DNA of 64,000 bases, from positions 1 through 64,000 of the IMG/VR virus record IMGVR_UViG_3300009149_000014. One strand, 5' to 3'. The notes below the pieces were generated by a model. The model was not told the origin of the DNA. It saw only the letters and a program-made list of their open reading frames with translations, and did no database searches. How positions within the stretch are numbered: position 1 is the first letter of the stretch; each line of letters starts with the position of its first letter. Origin of the DNA: a virus. Of this stretch, positions 1-8,881 are shown in pieces. Made by a program: the position numbers and the translations under genes.

Positions 1-777
1 AAATCCCCAATCCGTGCACTCATCGTCGGTGAACGACATCCAGATCCAAAATCTGTCATCGATGATCCCGTTCAGATGTCACGTTGGTTTAGCCAACAAC
101 TTAATAATGCAACTCGTCAACAGTTGCGGGAAAATCCTATCATGACCACCACGAGGACTAACATAGTGACTGATTACGCCGATACACAGATTCTCCGATC
201 TGTTCAAAGCCTCTTGAACTCAGCCAAAGTCAGCAACCAGCTGGTCAAGACTGACCAAGGATCAAGTACAAATTACACCATCTTCTTCGATACACTTGCT
301 GTACCGGCGAAGGTCATTGGCCAATTGTCAATTCTTCGACAAGAAGCATTGGAACATGGAGTCATTTTACACTTGGACACCACCGGTATCAAAATCCAGC
401 GGGGTCTAAACTGTGTGAACGTGACCAAAATGGTTACAGAAAAGGTGAACGTCATCGTCCTGACCCCCAGCCAAGTCAAGACAGATGTACCAAGCCCAAT
501 CGAAGTACCTGATAAGAGCGAACAGGATCACGTCAATTCGATAATCTCAAACGATTTTATGAATCAAGTTGCCGAACGACTGCCGTCCGAGCATTGCCGG
601 GCTGCACGAGATATCCTCACTCAAGATGGTGAGTGGTATCACAAGTACGTTGATAGATTTGGCGATACCAAATGGACTTGGAAGAATATCGAGTTGCTGC
701 TCGGTCTCTCCAAGAAAGAAATGCTCGTTGTGCGAGAGCAGATTAAAGCAATTGCTTTGGATTTGCTGTCAGTCTAG
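1..777 (+). CDS. hypothetical protein, 5' end outside window
   Basis: The frame is open from base 1, so the gene probably begins upstream. If it begins inside the window, the candidates are ATG at 76 (233 aa) or ATG at 142. I do not recognise a family. The C-terminal third is rich in charged and aromatic residues (DTKWTWKNIELLLGL) and looks folded and soluble, and no membrane segment is visible. The stop overlaps the end of the convergent minus-strand gene by 4 bases, the tight packing typical of phage genes. The function is unknown. Confidence 0.6.
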   Translation, partial: KSPIRALIVGERHPDPKSVIDDPVQMSRWFSQQLNNATRQQLRENPIMTTTRTNIVTDYADTQILRSVQSLLNSAKVSNQLVKTDQGSSTNYTIFFDTLAVPAKVIGQLSILRQEALEHGVILHLDTTGIKIQRGLNCVNVTKMVTEKVNVIVLTPSQVKTDVPSPIEVPDKSEQDHVNSIISNDFMNQVAERLPSEHCRAARDILTQDGEWYHKYVDRFGDTKWTWKNIELLLGLSKKEMLVVREQIKAIALDLLSV

Positions 778-1301
778 CGATAAATATCGCTCGGCATTCC
801 GCCACCATGATGGTAGCCTGTCGAGAGCATTCCAAAATTCAGAACTTGATCGATACTACGCTCTGGGGAAACCCAGGGCACGTATCCTTCTTCATGCTTA
901 CCTAGAACACGGACGATAAAAGCAATAATTTGTTTCGGTTTCACACCGTATTCTATTCCATGTACACGATTAACAGCTTCACCTTGTCTGACTGAGTGAA
1001 GCGTGTTCATGATATCTTGGTGAGCAGTGCGGCCCAGGAACATTCTCTTAGTCCCAAGAACGAACAGATTCCATTCTAGGGTCAAAAAGTCATCTTGCAG
1101 TTTCATGTCCTTGGCATTAGGAACAATTTCCACCTTTGTGTGCAATGGCGGAATCTGGATCGTCAAATCCAATAATATACTAGGATCGACGACTTTATCC
1201 ATGTTATGCTTGCCAACTTTGTGTACAAAGTAATGCACAAGAAACTTCTGCACCTTGTGGCAATTCGCTGCTCTTCTGAGAGTGTCTTGATTAACTGGCA
1301 T
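774..1301 (-). CDS. conserved phage-type hypothetical protein (175 aa)
   Basis: A 175-aa reading frame whose ATG lies 3 bases after the gp46-like stop, so it is the third gene of a minus-strand operon (DinG-like helicase, gp46-like, this gene). The protein is a mix of hydrophobic and basic residues without signal peptide or membrane span, and ends in a GGGMPSDIYR motif. A short palindrome, AGCGAT/ATCGCT, at 776-791 lies inside its 3' end at the convergent junction. I do not recognise the family. The operon position suggests a recombination or DNA-processing accessory role, but this is inference only. Confidence 0.65.
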   Translation of the reverse strand: MPVNQDTLRRAANCHKVQKFLVHYFVHKVGKHNMDKVVDPSILLDLTIQIPPLHTKVEIVPNAKDMKLQDDFLTLEWNLFVLGTKRMFLGRTAHQDIMNTLHSVRQGEAVNRVHGIEYGVKPKQIIAFIVRVLGKHEEGYVPWVSPERSIDQVLNFGMLSTGYHHGGGMPSDIYR

Positions 1302-1304
1302 GGA

Positions 1305-3116
1305 TTATTGCTCTAAATACGATAGCTTCCCGCGTTTTCGCACTCTAATTTCGCTTCCAAATACACTCTGCATTGTATCCATGTGGGAAATTATGAATAT
1401 CGAACCCGCACGGTTGGATAAGTCATTCTTAATAATATGTATCAAGGAATCAATACCCTGACGATCCATCTGACCATCTACCTCGTCAAGGGCTAAAACA
1501 TTACATTGTCGCCCATAAAGTTGTTCGTGTAAATCGAAAGTGGAAAACATCATCGCCACATCTGTACGGCGTTTCTCACCATAACTTTGGAATTCATAAC
1601 CCCAATAATTACTTTCGATACCAAGACTATCTGTCAATTGGATTTTCACATCCAGATCAAGAATGTCTAGATAATAACGAAGTCTCTCATTGATAAAAGG
1701 AATATGCTCAACTACAATATCCCTTTTCACCTTGCTTCGATCACTGTAAGCCTTCCGAATATACTCCAGATGGATGATTCGTTCTTCGAGTTCTTCGGCT
1801 TTAGCCTTATGAATCTCGATTTCGCCTTTGATCCGCATCAATGAAGTCCGAAGATCGCTCATAGCTTGAATATTTGGCGGAGTTTCAGCCTTGATTGCCT
1901 CAATCTCAGCATCAATCATACTCATCTGATTTATCAAATTCTGCCGATAATCCATTTGGGATTTGGCGAAGTTATACTCATACTCAGGTTTATTCTTTTC
2001 CATAGCCTCATTAGCCGTCTGGATCATCTGATCCATTCTATCAATTTGTTGCTTCTGAGTCGGAAGTTGTTGCTCAAGGCCCCGTTTTTCTTCGGTTTTC
2101 GGATTCGTCTGGTCATGAATATGTCCATCTGCTACCGGTTGGCCACAAGACCGACACACAGTCCCCAGCTTGCTTTCCCAAGCATCGATCTCCCTTTGAA
2201 GATCCAAGGCTCGTCTGGAAGAATAATTATAGCAATTGGCGACTTCATTTCTTTTCACTTGAAGAGTATTGATCTTTTCGACCATTTTGTTCTTCATTGT
2301 ATTGTATTGAACCCAGTCACTCTCGATTCGTTCCAAATCATAACAAGCACAGCCCATTAGAGTCTGGTTAACTTGCTCTTTGTGAGCGATTTTGGTATTA
2401 ATCCGAGCTTGGCGATTAGCTTCGAATTGCTCGGCTGCAGCTTTTTGTGATTCTGTTTGAGTTTTTAAATCAGTCAAAAACTGGATTCTACTCTGAACGG
2501 CTTCTTTTTGGGCTTGCATTTCAGCACTATCAGTACCAGCCCGTCCTGCAGCACTTTTCGCATAATAAGCAAGTCTGTCTAATTTGAGCAATCGTTCAAG
2601 GACCTCTTTCCTTTTTTGGTCACTCATTTGCATCCATGGTTTATCAAAGCAAGAAAAGAAAACGCTTTTCGAAAAAATGTCCCAATCGAGATTAAATGCT
2701 TGGGACAATTTGGCTTGTTGGGCTTTTAGAGTACCAAGGGTATCAGCCATCATACATTGTTCTTCACCAGCATGATAGAAGACGACTTCTGTTGTGCCAT
2801 CTGCTTTTCTGGTTCGTAAAATGCTGTCACCATTTTCAAGTACGATTTTGCCCCAGGTGTCGCCTTTTGTAAAATGGTTGCGGATTTTATTGCCTGGATT
2901 GGACGCATGGGCTGTTCGTCCAAATAAAGTCCATTGTAGAGCTGCAATCACGTTGCTTTTACCTGCTCCGTTTGATCGCCCTTCAAGAACGTTGCCGTTT
3001 TCGTCTTCGATTGCTCCGGTGATTAAACATTCACGAAATGTGCTTAAGTCGATTGTCGAGACATAATCACCAAAGCTCAGAAAGTTACTCCACGAGAATT
3101 TTGATATTTCAAGCAT
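1305..3116 (-). CDS. gp46: SbcC/Rad50-type ATPase subunit of recombination nuclease (T4 gp46-like)
   Basis: 603 aa with the Rad50/SbcC architecture. A Walker A (GRSNGAGKS) lies at about 46-54. A long coiled-coil middle is broken by a zinc hook, CRSCGQP, at 321-327. The ABC signature region (YGEKRRTDV) is at about 512-520 and Walker B with the catalytic Glu (LALDEVD) at 541-547. At 603 aa it is close to T4 gp46 rather than to the roughly 1000-aa bacterial SbcC. With gp47 it would resect double-strand ends to feed RecA-driven recombination and replication. It overlaps the upstream helicase gene by 8 bases. Its partner gp47 is encoded on the opposite strand just beyond that helicase, whereas T4 keeps 46 and 47 adjacent on one strand. 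Confidence 0.93.
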   Translation of the reverse strand: MLEISKFSWSNFLSFGDYVSTIDLSTFRECLITGAIEDENGNVLEGRSNGAGKSNVIAALQWTLFGRTAHASNPGNKIRNHFTKGDTWGKIVLENGDSILRTRKADGTTEVVFYHAGEEQCMMADTLGTLKAQQAKLSQAFNLDWDIFSKSVFFSCFDKPWMQMSDQKRKEVLERLLKLDRLAYYAKSAAGRAGTDSAEMQAQKEAVQSRIQFLTDLKTQTESQKAAAEQFEANRQARINTKIAHKEQVNQTLMGCACYDLERIESDWVQYNTMKNKMVEKINTLQVKRNEVANCYNYSSRRALDLQREIDAWESKLGTVCRSCGQPVADGHIHDQTNPKTEEKRGLEQQLPTQKQQIDRMDQMIQTANEAMEKNKPEYEYNFAKSQMDYRQNLINQMSMIDAEIEAIKAETPPNIQAMSDLRTSLMRIKGEIEIHKAKAEELEERIIHLEYIRKAYSDRSKVKRDIVVEHIPFINERLRYYLDILDLDVKIQLTDSLGIESNYWGYEFQSYGEKRRTDVAMMFSTFDLHEQLYGRQCNVLALDEVDGQMDRQGIDSLIHIIKNDLSNRAGSIFIISHMDTMQSVFGSEIRVRKRGKLSYLEQ

Positions 3117-4833
3117 TGCTTACCAGTCTTGGTTGTGGAATGGACTTTGTGACGGCTTCCTTAAACCATTTTGGGAAGCTATTTTGGTTTTTGTAGTAGA
3201 CTCGTTCGAACGATTGATCGATAATAAACGTGTCGGCCCAGTCTGTTGCGCTTCTAACACTGCGACCAACTGATTGAACCATTTTCAGAATGGTAATATA
3301 ATCGTAATACTCAGCATCAAGCTCCATCCGAGCTTCAAGCTGCTTATTCTCGTAGAAATTAGCGAACGGCACTTTACAGAGGATTTGAAATCGGCTCAGA
3401 TCGTCTTTAAGGTCGACGCCTTCGTGCATTGCTGGGGCAATGATAATTGAGCCGGATTTGGCCGCATGGGCTTCAATCATCGCGGTTTTGGTCTGATAAT
3501 CAAATTGCTGGATGAATCGGTTAGTGATTCGTTTGGGCAATGTTTCAATCAGTTTCTTTTGGATGTTGAATGAATGAGTGTGAATAATTCCGCGATATTC
3601 TTTGTATCGGTCGGCGATCTCTGCGACTTTGGAAGCCATGTCCTTGATCCAAACGTCCATTTTGTCTTTGCCACCTGTAAATCGGCCAGCGAAATCGGTA
3701 ACAATTGGTCGATTGGCTATTGGGAACTGCGATGGGATTTGCAATGCTGCGTATTCACCTTCTTGAATACCGAGATTCTTGGCGAAAGTTTTAGCATTAA
3801 GAATGGTTGCACTCAAGAAAATCACAATGTCAGCTGCTTTGAATAAGTAATTCTTGGCTGCTTTATGGGCGAAGATCGGTTTGAGTGTTGCTTTGGTTGT
3901 GTCTGTCCTGGTATCTTCTTCCCATTCACAAACCCAACCTTTAGGGTCGTCACGAACTTCGAGAATCATTGTGACATATTTCTTGATCAATCCTTCATAG
4001 GTATTCATCATTTTAATATTCAAGGATTCTTGTGCTTCGAGAAGCTTCTCCTTAAGCACTCCGATAGCATCCATTTGGGTTAGCCATTTGACGTAATCTT
4101 CGGCACTATCGAGTTCTGGGACTCTACCGTCGATGTGGTGGCTATTGATAGTACATTCGAGAAATCCAAGCAATTTCTCTTCGGTATTGTGAGCTTCGTC
4201 AATGATGAGGATCTTGCGAGGTGTGAATTTAGTACCAAAATTCACGTGTAAGATAAAATTGTTGAAATTCATCGAGGCTGTTTGAGCGTTCATAGCTCCA
4301 TAGAGCTTTTCGAAATATGGGCAGAAGCTGAATTGCATTCCTTCCGGGAATTGGACTTTTCCAGACTCTTTTTCTTCAAGGGATGGCAAACAAAGTCTGC
4401 AGCTGCCTCGGCCTGTTTCGCTTTTGCAGTAGCCTTCATCACACCCAGGTTTGGCGGCTTTCAATTCATTGAATTTGTGGGGCAGATATGTTCGAAGTCG
4501 GGTTTCGAAATTGTCGTATGCTGTGCATGGGTAAGCGTTTCGCCCTTTGAGCGTTACGACGTCTGGGAAATCGAGTTCGATTTGGTCCTGTAGGTGTTTG
4601 GTGGTTGTGATGTAATAGGCTCTACCTTCACCGGCAAGCTTGGCTAACGTTACGGCAATGGGGCTTTTCCCAGCACCAGTCGGACATTCTGCTATGATGT
4701 ACTTATATCCAGCTTTTGCTTGCCGAACTATTGTTTGTATTACTTCTTTTTGAAGCGGGCGATATGATTCCATCGGGAAACATTCGTCGATCCGAGATTC
4801 ATCAATCATTTGAGCTGGAACGGTTTGAGACAT
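3109..4833 (-). CDS. DinG/XPD-type superfamily 2 DNA helicase
   Basis: 574 aa from ATG at 4833; a TTG two codons upstream is less likely. The start has a good ribosome site, AAGGA, about 7 bases upstream. Walker A (CPTGAGKS) lies near residue 50. Four cysteines in the CDEGYC...CRLC stretch, together with an earlier Cys, resemble the Fe-S cluster domain of XPD/DinG helicases. The DEAH box (IIDEAHN) follows, and a C-terminal SVGRSVRS matches the arginine-finger motif VI. These enzymes are 5'-3' helicases acting on forks, R-loops or recombination intermediates. It sits between gp46 and gp47, which suggests a joint role in end processing. Its start codon overlaps that of gp47 in the same CATG. 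Confidence 0.85.
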   Translation of the reverse strand: MSQTVPAQMIDESRIDECFPMESYRPLQKEVIQTIVRQAKAGYKYIIAECPTGAGKSPIAVTLAKLAGEGRAYYITTTKHLQDQIELDFPDVVTLKGRNAYPCTAYDNFETRLRTYLPHKFNELKAAKPGCDEGYCKSETGRGSCRLCLPSLEEKESGKVQFPEGMQFSFCPYFEKLYGAMNAQTASMNFNNFILHVNFGTKFTPRKILIIDEAHNTEEKLLGFLECTINSHHIDGRVPELDSAEDYVKWLTQMDAIGVLKEKLLEAQESLNIKMMNTYEGLIKKYVTMILEVRDDPKGWVCEWEEDTRTDTTKATLKPIFAHKAAKNYLFKAADIVIFLSATILNAKTFAKNLGIQEGEYAALQIPSQFPIANRPIVTDFAGRFTGGKDKMDVWIKDMASKVAEIADRYKEYRGIIHTHSFNIQKKLIETLPKRITNRFIQQFDYQTKTAMIEAHAAKSGSIIIAPAMHEGVDLKDDLSRFQILCKVPFANFYENKQLEARMELDAEYYDYITILKMVQSVGRSVRSATDWADTFIIDQSFERVYYKNQNSFPKWFKEAVTKSIPQPRLVSNA

Positions 4834-5935
4834 GAGCAAAGTCCTTTTAACGGCTGATTTTCACTTTGGGCTTCACGGCAAGACCCAAGACATTCTGATG
4901 GCTGCAAAATCAATTAGAAAATACGCACAAGAGAAGGGCATCAAACACGTTTTTCTTCTTGGCGACCTATTTCATGATCGTGAATCGACAAATGTTGAAG
5001 TCGGACATGTCGTGTACGAATTTCTTGCTGCCACAAAAAGAGAATACGGTCAAGAATGGTATGTCTTTCCAGGAAATCATGACATGTACTACAAGTACAG
5101 CTGGAAAATCACATCGCTTCGGTCTTATTCAGAAGTGTGTCATGTCCTTGAAGACATCCACAGGGTTGATGTCTTTGATCGTCGCTTCTGGATGATCCCA
5201 TTTATCGCTGTGGACAAAGCTTACATGGATGTTGTTGATGAAATCGACAAAGATTGCAAACAAAGCGATGTACTACTTACCCACATCGGATGTATCGGAG
5301 CCTCGTATAATCTATGCTTTTTGTTTCAAGAGCAAAAAGCGATTAATTTCGATCACCGAGCTGCTGGTCAAGTTTTCACAGGTCACTTTCACTGTTATCA
5401 TAGAGCTGGTGTCAAGACTCATTACACAGGTAGTCCTATCCCTTTCTCGTTCGACGAGGGTGTTGTTCCTCATGGGTTTATCGAATATGATTGTGACACT
5501 GGTAAGCATGAGTTCGTTGATCTGAGACCAATTATGCGACGTCATAATCCTGGTCGTCTATTGCCACCTGATATGATTACCATGAGTATCGACGATATCC
5601 CAAAGCTAGAAAGCGTCGATATAATGGGTAATTGTTTCAGAATCATTAGTGATCAGTATTTGCCAGAAGAATTGACGACCCAATATCGGAAAGAATTGCT
5701 TCAACAAGGAGCGAAAGTTGTCCGGTTTCTTCGGTTGAAAGATTCCCTTGAACCTGAAATTAATAGGGGATCGACCGGTGCTTCTCGAATGCAGGTCCAA
5801 GATTTGTTCACTCGTTTCTTTGAGCGGGATAAGCACGCAGATAAATATAATAAGGTCCTGATGAATCAGCTCAATAATGAAATCGTCTATGAAGGCGATT
5901 CTTTGTACACTGTCGATAACGTAGGCATTGATTAA
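4832..5935 (+). CDS. gp47: SbcD/Mre11-type nuclease subunit (T4 gp47-like)
   Basis: 367 aa metallophosphoesterase. The metal-binding motifs appear in order: ADFHFG (about residue 8), GDLFHDR (about 44), GNHDMYY (about 81), and GHFHCYH followed by TGSPIPFSF around 195-215. These are the Mre11/SbcD phosphodiesterase motifs, and the length fits T4 gp47 (339 aa). It is the nuclease partner of the gp46-like ATPase. The ATG is taken from CATG at 4831-4834, which also supplies the start of the divergent helicase gene. Its promoter and ribosome site must therefore lie inside that gene. The stop overlaps the next start (TAATG). Confidence 0.93.
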   Translation: MSKVLLTADFHFGLHGKTQDILMAAKSIRKYAQEKGIKHVFLLGDLFHDRESTNVEVGHVVYEFLAATKREYGQEWYVFPGNHDMYYKYSWKITSLRSYSEVCHVLEDIHRVDVFDRRFWMIPFIAVDKAYMDVVDEIDKDCKQSDVLLTHIGCIGASYNLCFLFQEQKAINFDHRAAGQVFTGHFHCYHRAGVKTHYTGSPIPFSFDEGVVPHGFIEYDCDTGKHEFVDLRPIMRRHNPGRLLPPDMITMSIDDIPKLESVDIMGNCFRIISDQYLPEELTTQYRKELLQQGAKVVRFLRLKDSLEPEINRGSTGASRMQVQDLFTRFFERDKHADKYNKVLMNQLNNEIVYEGDSLYTVDNVGID

Positions 5936-7443
5936 TGGTCGCTGTCACCAAATTCCCCAAGAATCCAACGCAAGATCAGTTGTATGTTGACCTGAATGGG
6001 GTAGAGTGGCGGTTTGATATTATTCGATCTAGATGGGTGCAGCAAAGCCTGTTTGAGAACATTCCTGTCGTTTCGGCTAGTCAAGACGGTTTAATCACAC
6101 CCGAAATTTATGATAGGCTCGAACAGCTTAAAATCTCGGCTGAACAATTAGATCTTTCGACGTTTAAAATCTTTCCCGGTATTGATGCGTATTATTACTA
6201 TTTTTACAGTCCAGATGGGCTAATTGATATTCGCCATCGTGGTGATGGAATTATTTCGATTGATGTCAATGAACAAAAATTAGTCGCCTATCTCTACCGC
6301 TACCTCTGCATCGGCGATCGAGGTATTCAAGGGGATAAGGGGATAGTTGGTAATCCTGGCTTACCAGCACCGAATGAACCGACGTTCTATCCGGATCGTG
6401 CCGAAAATGTGATTAGTGGTGAAGTTTATGTTCCAATCCCGATTGGGACTTATTATGATCATCCGACGATCACACCGATTAGCCTTCGGTTTTATGGTTT
6501 ATATACTGTTCCGACTTCTTTCACGCTCGGAGACCAGTTGGCATATTGGATTAATGTGATTGGTAATCCATTGTCTCAGCCTGAAGAAAAGGCGGTCTTT
6601 TCGCGTTTTCGACAGCGTATTATCGATCAATCCCTTGGTTTGTCGACTGGTCCTGTTGTTGATTTGTCGAATACTGTCAACAATGTGTTGCAATTAAATC
6701 CTGGGGCCATTCTTGAGCTTGATATTAATCCAGTCGATGGTTCTTTTACAATTGTCAACAATGGTATTAATGCTAATGCTGCGAATATTCAGGTCGAATT
6801 TGATCGTAATCTCGGGTATTTAAAATTCTCTATCGCCGCAGCTTGGCCTGATGATGTAGTGTTCAAATGTCGTCAGCGTGGTCCAAAAGGTGATCGTGGT
6901 GATATTCCAAACAGTTTCATTTCGCAATTTGATTGTGCATTCCCCGATAATTCTAATGTCCGCCCAGATACAGCTTTGATCCATTTTCGTCTTGACTGTG
7001 AAAATGATACTTTTTATGTCGCTTTTGATCGGTTGAACAGTCAAGATGCTTACCAATTGGTTTCTACTGATGTCCAAGCAGCCACCACCGCGACTAGGCC
7101 CATAATTGAGGGGCGTTATGCCGCTGTTGAAAGGGTCGCCGGTCCGGTTAAAATGACGGCTTTGTTGATTAATCAATTCGGAGATATTGATATTGATGAA
7201 CCTGATTTGCAAGATTGGGAACCGCAACCGGGCTGTCATACTAAGCGTTCTTTTGCCAATCATGAATTCGATTGGATAAGTGGTACCGATATTGGCGAAT
7301 GTGCTGATGAGCTTAAATGGTACGGTCCAGAGGGCGTTCGGCCTGGTAAATATCCGTATGAATTGGTCCGTCCTTCCGAACCACCTGGGGACCAATGTTG
7401 TCAAGATGACTATTTCATATTCCCCGAAACCGGGGATTGCTAA
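5935..7443 (+). CDS. fibre-like virion structural protein with short collagen-like segments
   Basis: 502 aa. The N-terminus (FPKNPTQDQLYVDLNGVEW) resembles the short attachment repeat at the start of many phage tail-fibre proteins. Collagen-like Gly-X-Y stretches occur twice: GDRGIQGDKGIVGNPG near residue 126 and GPKGDRGDIP near residue 320. Such triplets trimerise fibre proteins. The rest looks beta-rich, and the C-terminus is rich in Cys and Pro. Its start overlaps the gp47 stop, so it is probably co-transcribed with gp47 despite its structural character. The exact role (fibre, head fibre or decoration) is not resolved. Confidence 0.6.
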   Translation: MVAVTKFPKNPTQDQLYVDLNGVEWRFDIIRSRWVQQSLFENIPVVSASQDGLITPEIYDRLEQLKISAEQLDLSTFKIFPGIDAYYYYFYSPDGLIDIRHRGDGIISIDVNEQKLVAYLYRYLCIGDRGIQGDKGIVGNPGLPAPNEPTFYPDRAENVISGEVYVPIPIGTYYDHPTITPISLRFYGLYTVPTSFTLGDQLAYWINVIGNPLSQPEEKAVFSRFRQRIIDQSLGLSTGPVVDLSNTVNNVLQLNPGAILELDINPVDGSFTIVNNGINANAANIQVEFDRNLGYLKFSIAAAWPDDVVFKCRQRGPKGDRGDIPNSFISQFDCAFPDNSNVRPDTALIHFRLDCENDTFYVAFDRLNSQDAYQLVSTDVQAATTATRPIIEGRYAAVERVAGPVKMTALLINQFGDIDIDEPDLQDWEPQPGCHTKRSFANHEFDWISGTDIGECADELKWYGPEGVRPGKYPYELVRPSEPPGDQCCQDDYFIFPETGDC

Positions 7444-7478
7444 CGTTTTAATTCATTAGTCTCATATGCGGGTATCAA

Positions 7479-8603
7479 ATGAAGTATCAAGATCTGTATA
7501 GATTGAAGTTCTCGCCTACTTTCGATTTGTTGGAATTAGTCGATAAAATCCGAAAATCGCCTTCAGATTGGGTGATGCTTGCCGATATTACTTATAAGTG
7601 TATCGACAAGCCAGATTTGGATGATTCTATCAATTTCAAACAGGTATTTGTTCCCCAAATCTTGCCTTATAGTCACAAGATTAATAATCCATTCGGTCGT
7701 AAAATCCAACATGTTTCGTTACAAGCCAATTTGAAAATCCAAGCTGTAATGACAGGAATTGAAGTCCGACCCGACTTTATCCCTTTCGCTATGATTGCTC
7801 ATAAAGCTTTGTTATTACGTGTTCTCAGTCGGTGCAGCAGTTGTTCGGAAGTGTTTTTGGAATTGAGCTTATTGTTGGCTGATCCAACTTATCAAATTAG
7901 TGTTCATCCTGATTGGTTGGCCACTGTGCGTTTAAGAGATGCAGATCAAAAGCCTCGGGCTCGTTTGATAGCTAAATATTTTCCCAGTGGAAGTGATTAT
8001 CTTGCAAACACCGAACAAACTGTTGTTGAGCCCGCAAGACGTGCTTTGGTGCACAGTAATAATCTTTGTCGCGATGGCTTTGTCAGACTTTATAACATTC
8101 TTAATCAAAGAGATGTTCTTTTAACTCAAAGTTCGACGGCAGAATACGAACACTGTAGGTTCAACTACACGACCATTGCTATTGATTCCGATATCGATGC
8201 CGATTATTACTTTGCTCTTCCCGGAGCTTTGTTTTCTTCTTTTGATATGCGACGAACTTTTGCACAAGTCGTTTTACCTGATCATAACAGCCCGGCTCCT
8301 ATTTATACGCCCTATGCCGAGCCATTGGGGGTTTTTGCTGTTAAACAATTTTCTTCTTCTGTCAATTTTGCCCCGCCTTTTTCGACTAGTTCTAATAATT
8401 TGTTGACTGCTTTAGAAATAATAGTATCGTGTGCCCCGAAGTCCGTTTTGATTAATTCTGATTCTATATTAGGTGCTTTAGTCGCGTCTGGGGATACTGC
8501 TGAATCTATTAAACGGCAAACGTTCTTAACCAGGATTATTGAATATTCTGTGGAACGTGGCATTCAAATAAAGGTGTTGGGTGATTTGTGTCAGTTGAAT
8601 TAA
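7479..8603 (+). CDS. hypothetical protein (374 aa)
   Basis: 374 aa, ATG with upstream GCGGGTATCAA as a weak ribosome site. No signal peptide or membrane span is visible. Internal CSSCSE and scattered cysteines do not form an obvious zinc site. I do not recognise the family. It lies downstream of the fibre-like gene and overlaps the next small membrane-protein gene by 16 bases, which suggests translational coupling. A virion-associated role is possible but unsupported. Confidence 0.6.
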   Translation: MKYQDLYRLKFSPTFDLLELVDKIRKSPSDWVMLADITYKCIDKPDLDDSINFKQVFVPQILPYSHKINNPFGRKIQHVSLQANLKIQAVMTGIEVRPDFIPFAMIAHKALLLRVLSRCSSCSEVFLELSLLLADPTYQISVHPDWLATVRLRDADQKPRARLIAKYFPSGSDYLANTEQTVVEPARRALVHSNNLCRDGFVRLYNILNQRDVLLTQSSTAEYEHCRFNYTTIAIDSDIDADYYFALPGALFSSFDMRRTFAQVVLPDHNSPAPIYTPYAEPLGVFAVKQFSSSVNFAPPFSTSSNNLLTALEIIVSCAPKSVLINSDSILGALVASGDTAESIKRQTFLTRIIEYSVERGIQIKVLGDLCQLN

Positions 8604-8881
8604 CTCTTGTGATTGTTGGTTTGTTGATTATTATCTCTAATCAAGTCGTGATGGCTGTTTTGTTGTATAAAATCATCAAACAATCAGATCAGCATCGTCC
8701 AACTGGATATGTTTCTAAGCCAGTTGAATCTGGTGCAACTGAACAGATCGCTCCTCCTAAAGCTGTGTTCAAACCTTCACCTAAATCAGTTCCTTTGCCA
8801 GACCCGGCGTCGTTATTAAAAAATACTCCGTCTGCGTCGGGCTTCGGTTCAAGGACTAATTCTAGTGGCAAAGAATCCTAA
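8588..8881 (+). CDS. small single-pass membrane protein (97 aa)
   Basis: GTG start inside the 3' end of the preceding gene. Residues 4-26 are a strongly hydrophobic helix (LTLVIVGLLIIISNQVVMAVLLY) followed by a basic KIIKQ, so the protein is probably N-out/C-in with a roughly 70-residue cytoplasmic Pro/Ser-rich tail. There is no signal-peptidase site. The function is unknown. It overlaps the actin-like gene that follows, so it might tether that filament system to the membrane. That is inference from position only. Confidence 0.55.
   Translation: MSVELTLVIVGLLIIISNQVVMAVLLYKIIKQSDQHRPTGYVSKPVESGATEQIAPPKAVFKPSPKSVPLPDPASLLKNTPSASGFGSRTNSSGKES

Noticed and set aside
776-791. Bidirectional terminator between the first two convergent genes
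   Set aside because: Stem AGCGAT/ATCGCT is only 6 bp, has a 4-base AT loop and no T-tract, and is inside coding sequence.
569-919. 116-aa plus-strand ORF at the convergent junction
   Set aside because: It lies over the 3' ends of two better-supported genes, has no ribosome site and an atypical composition.
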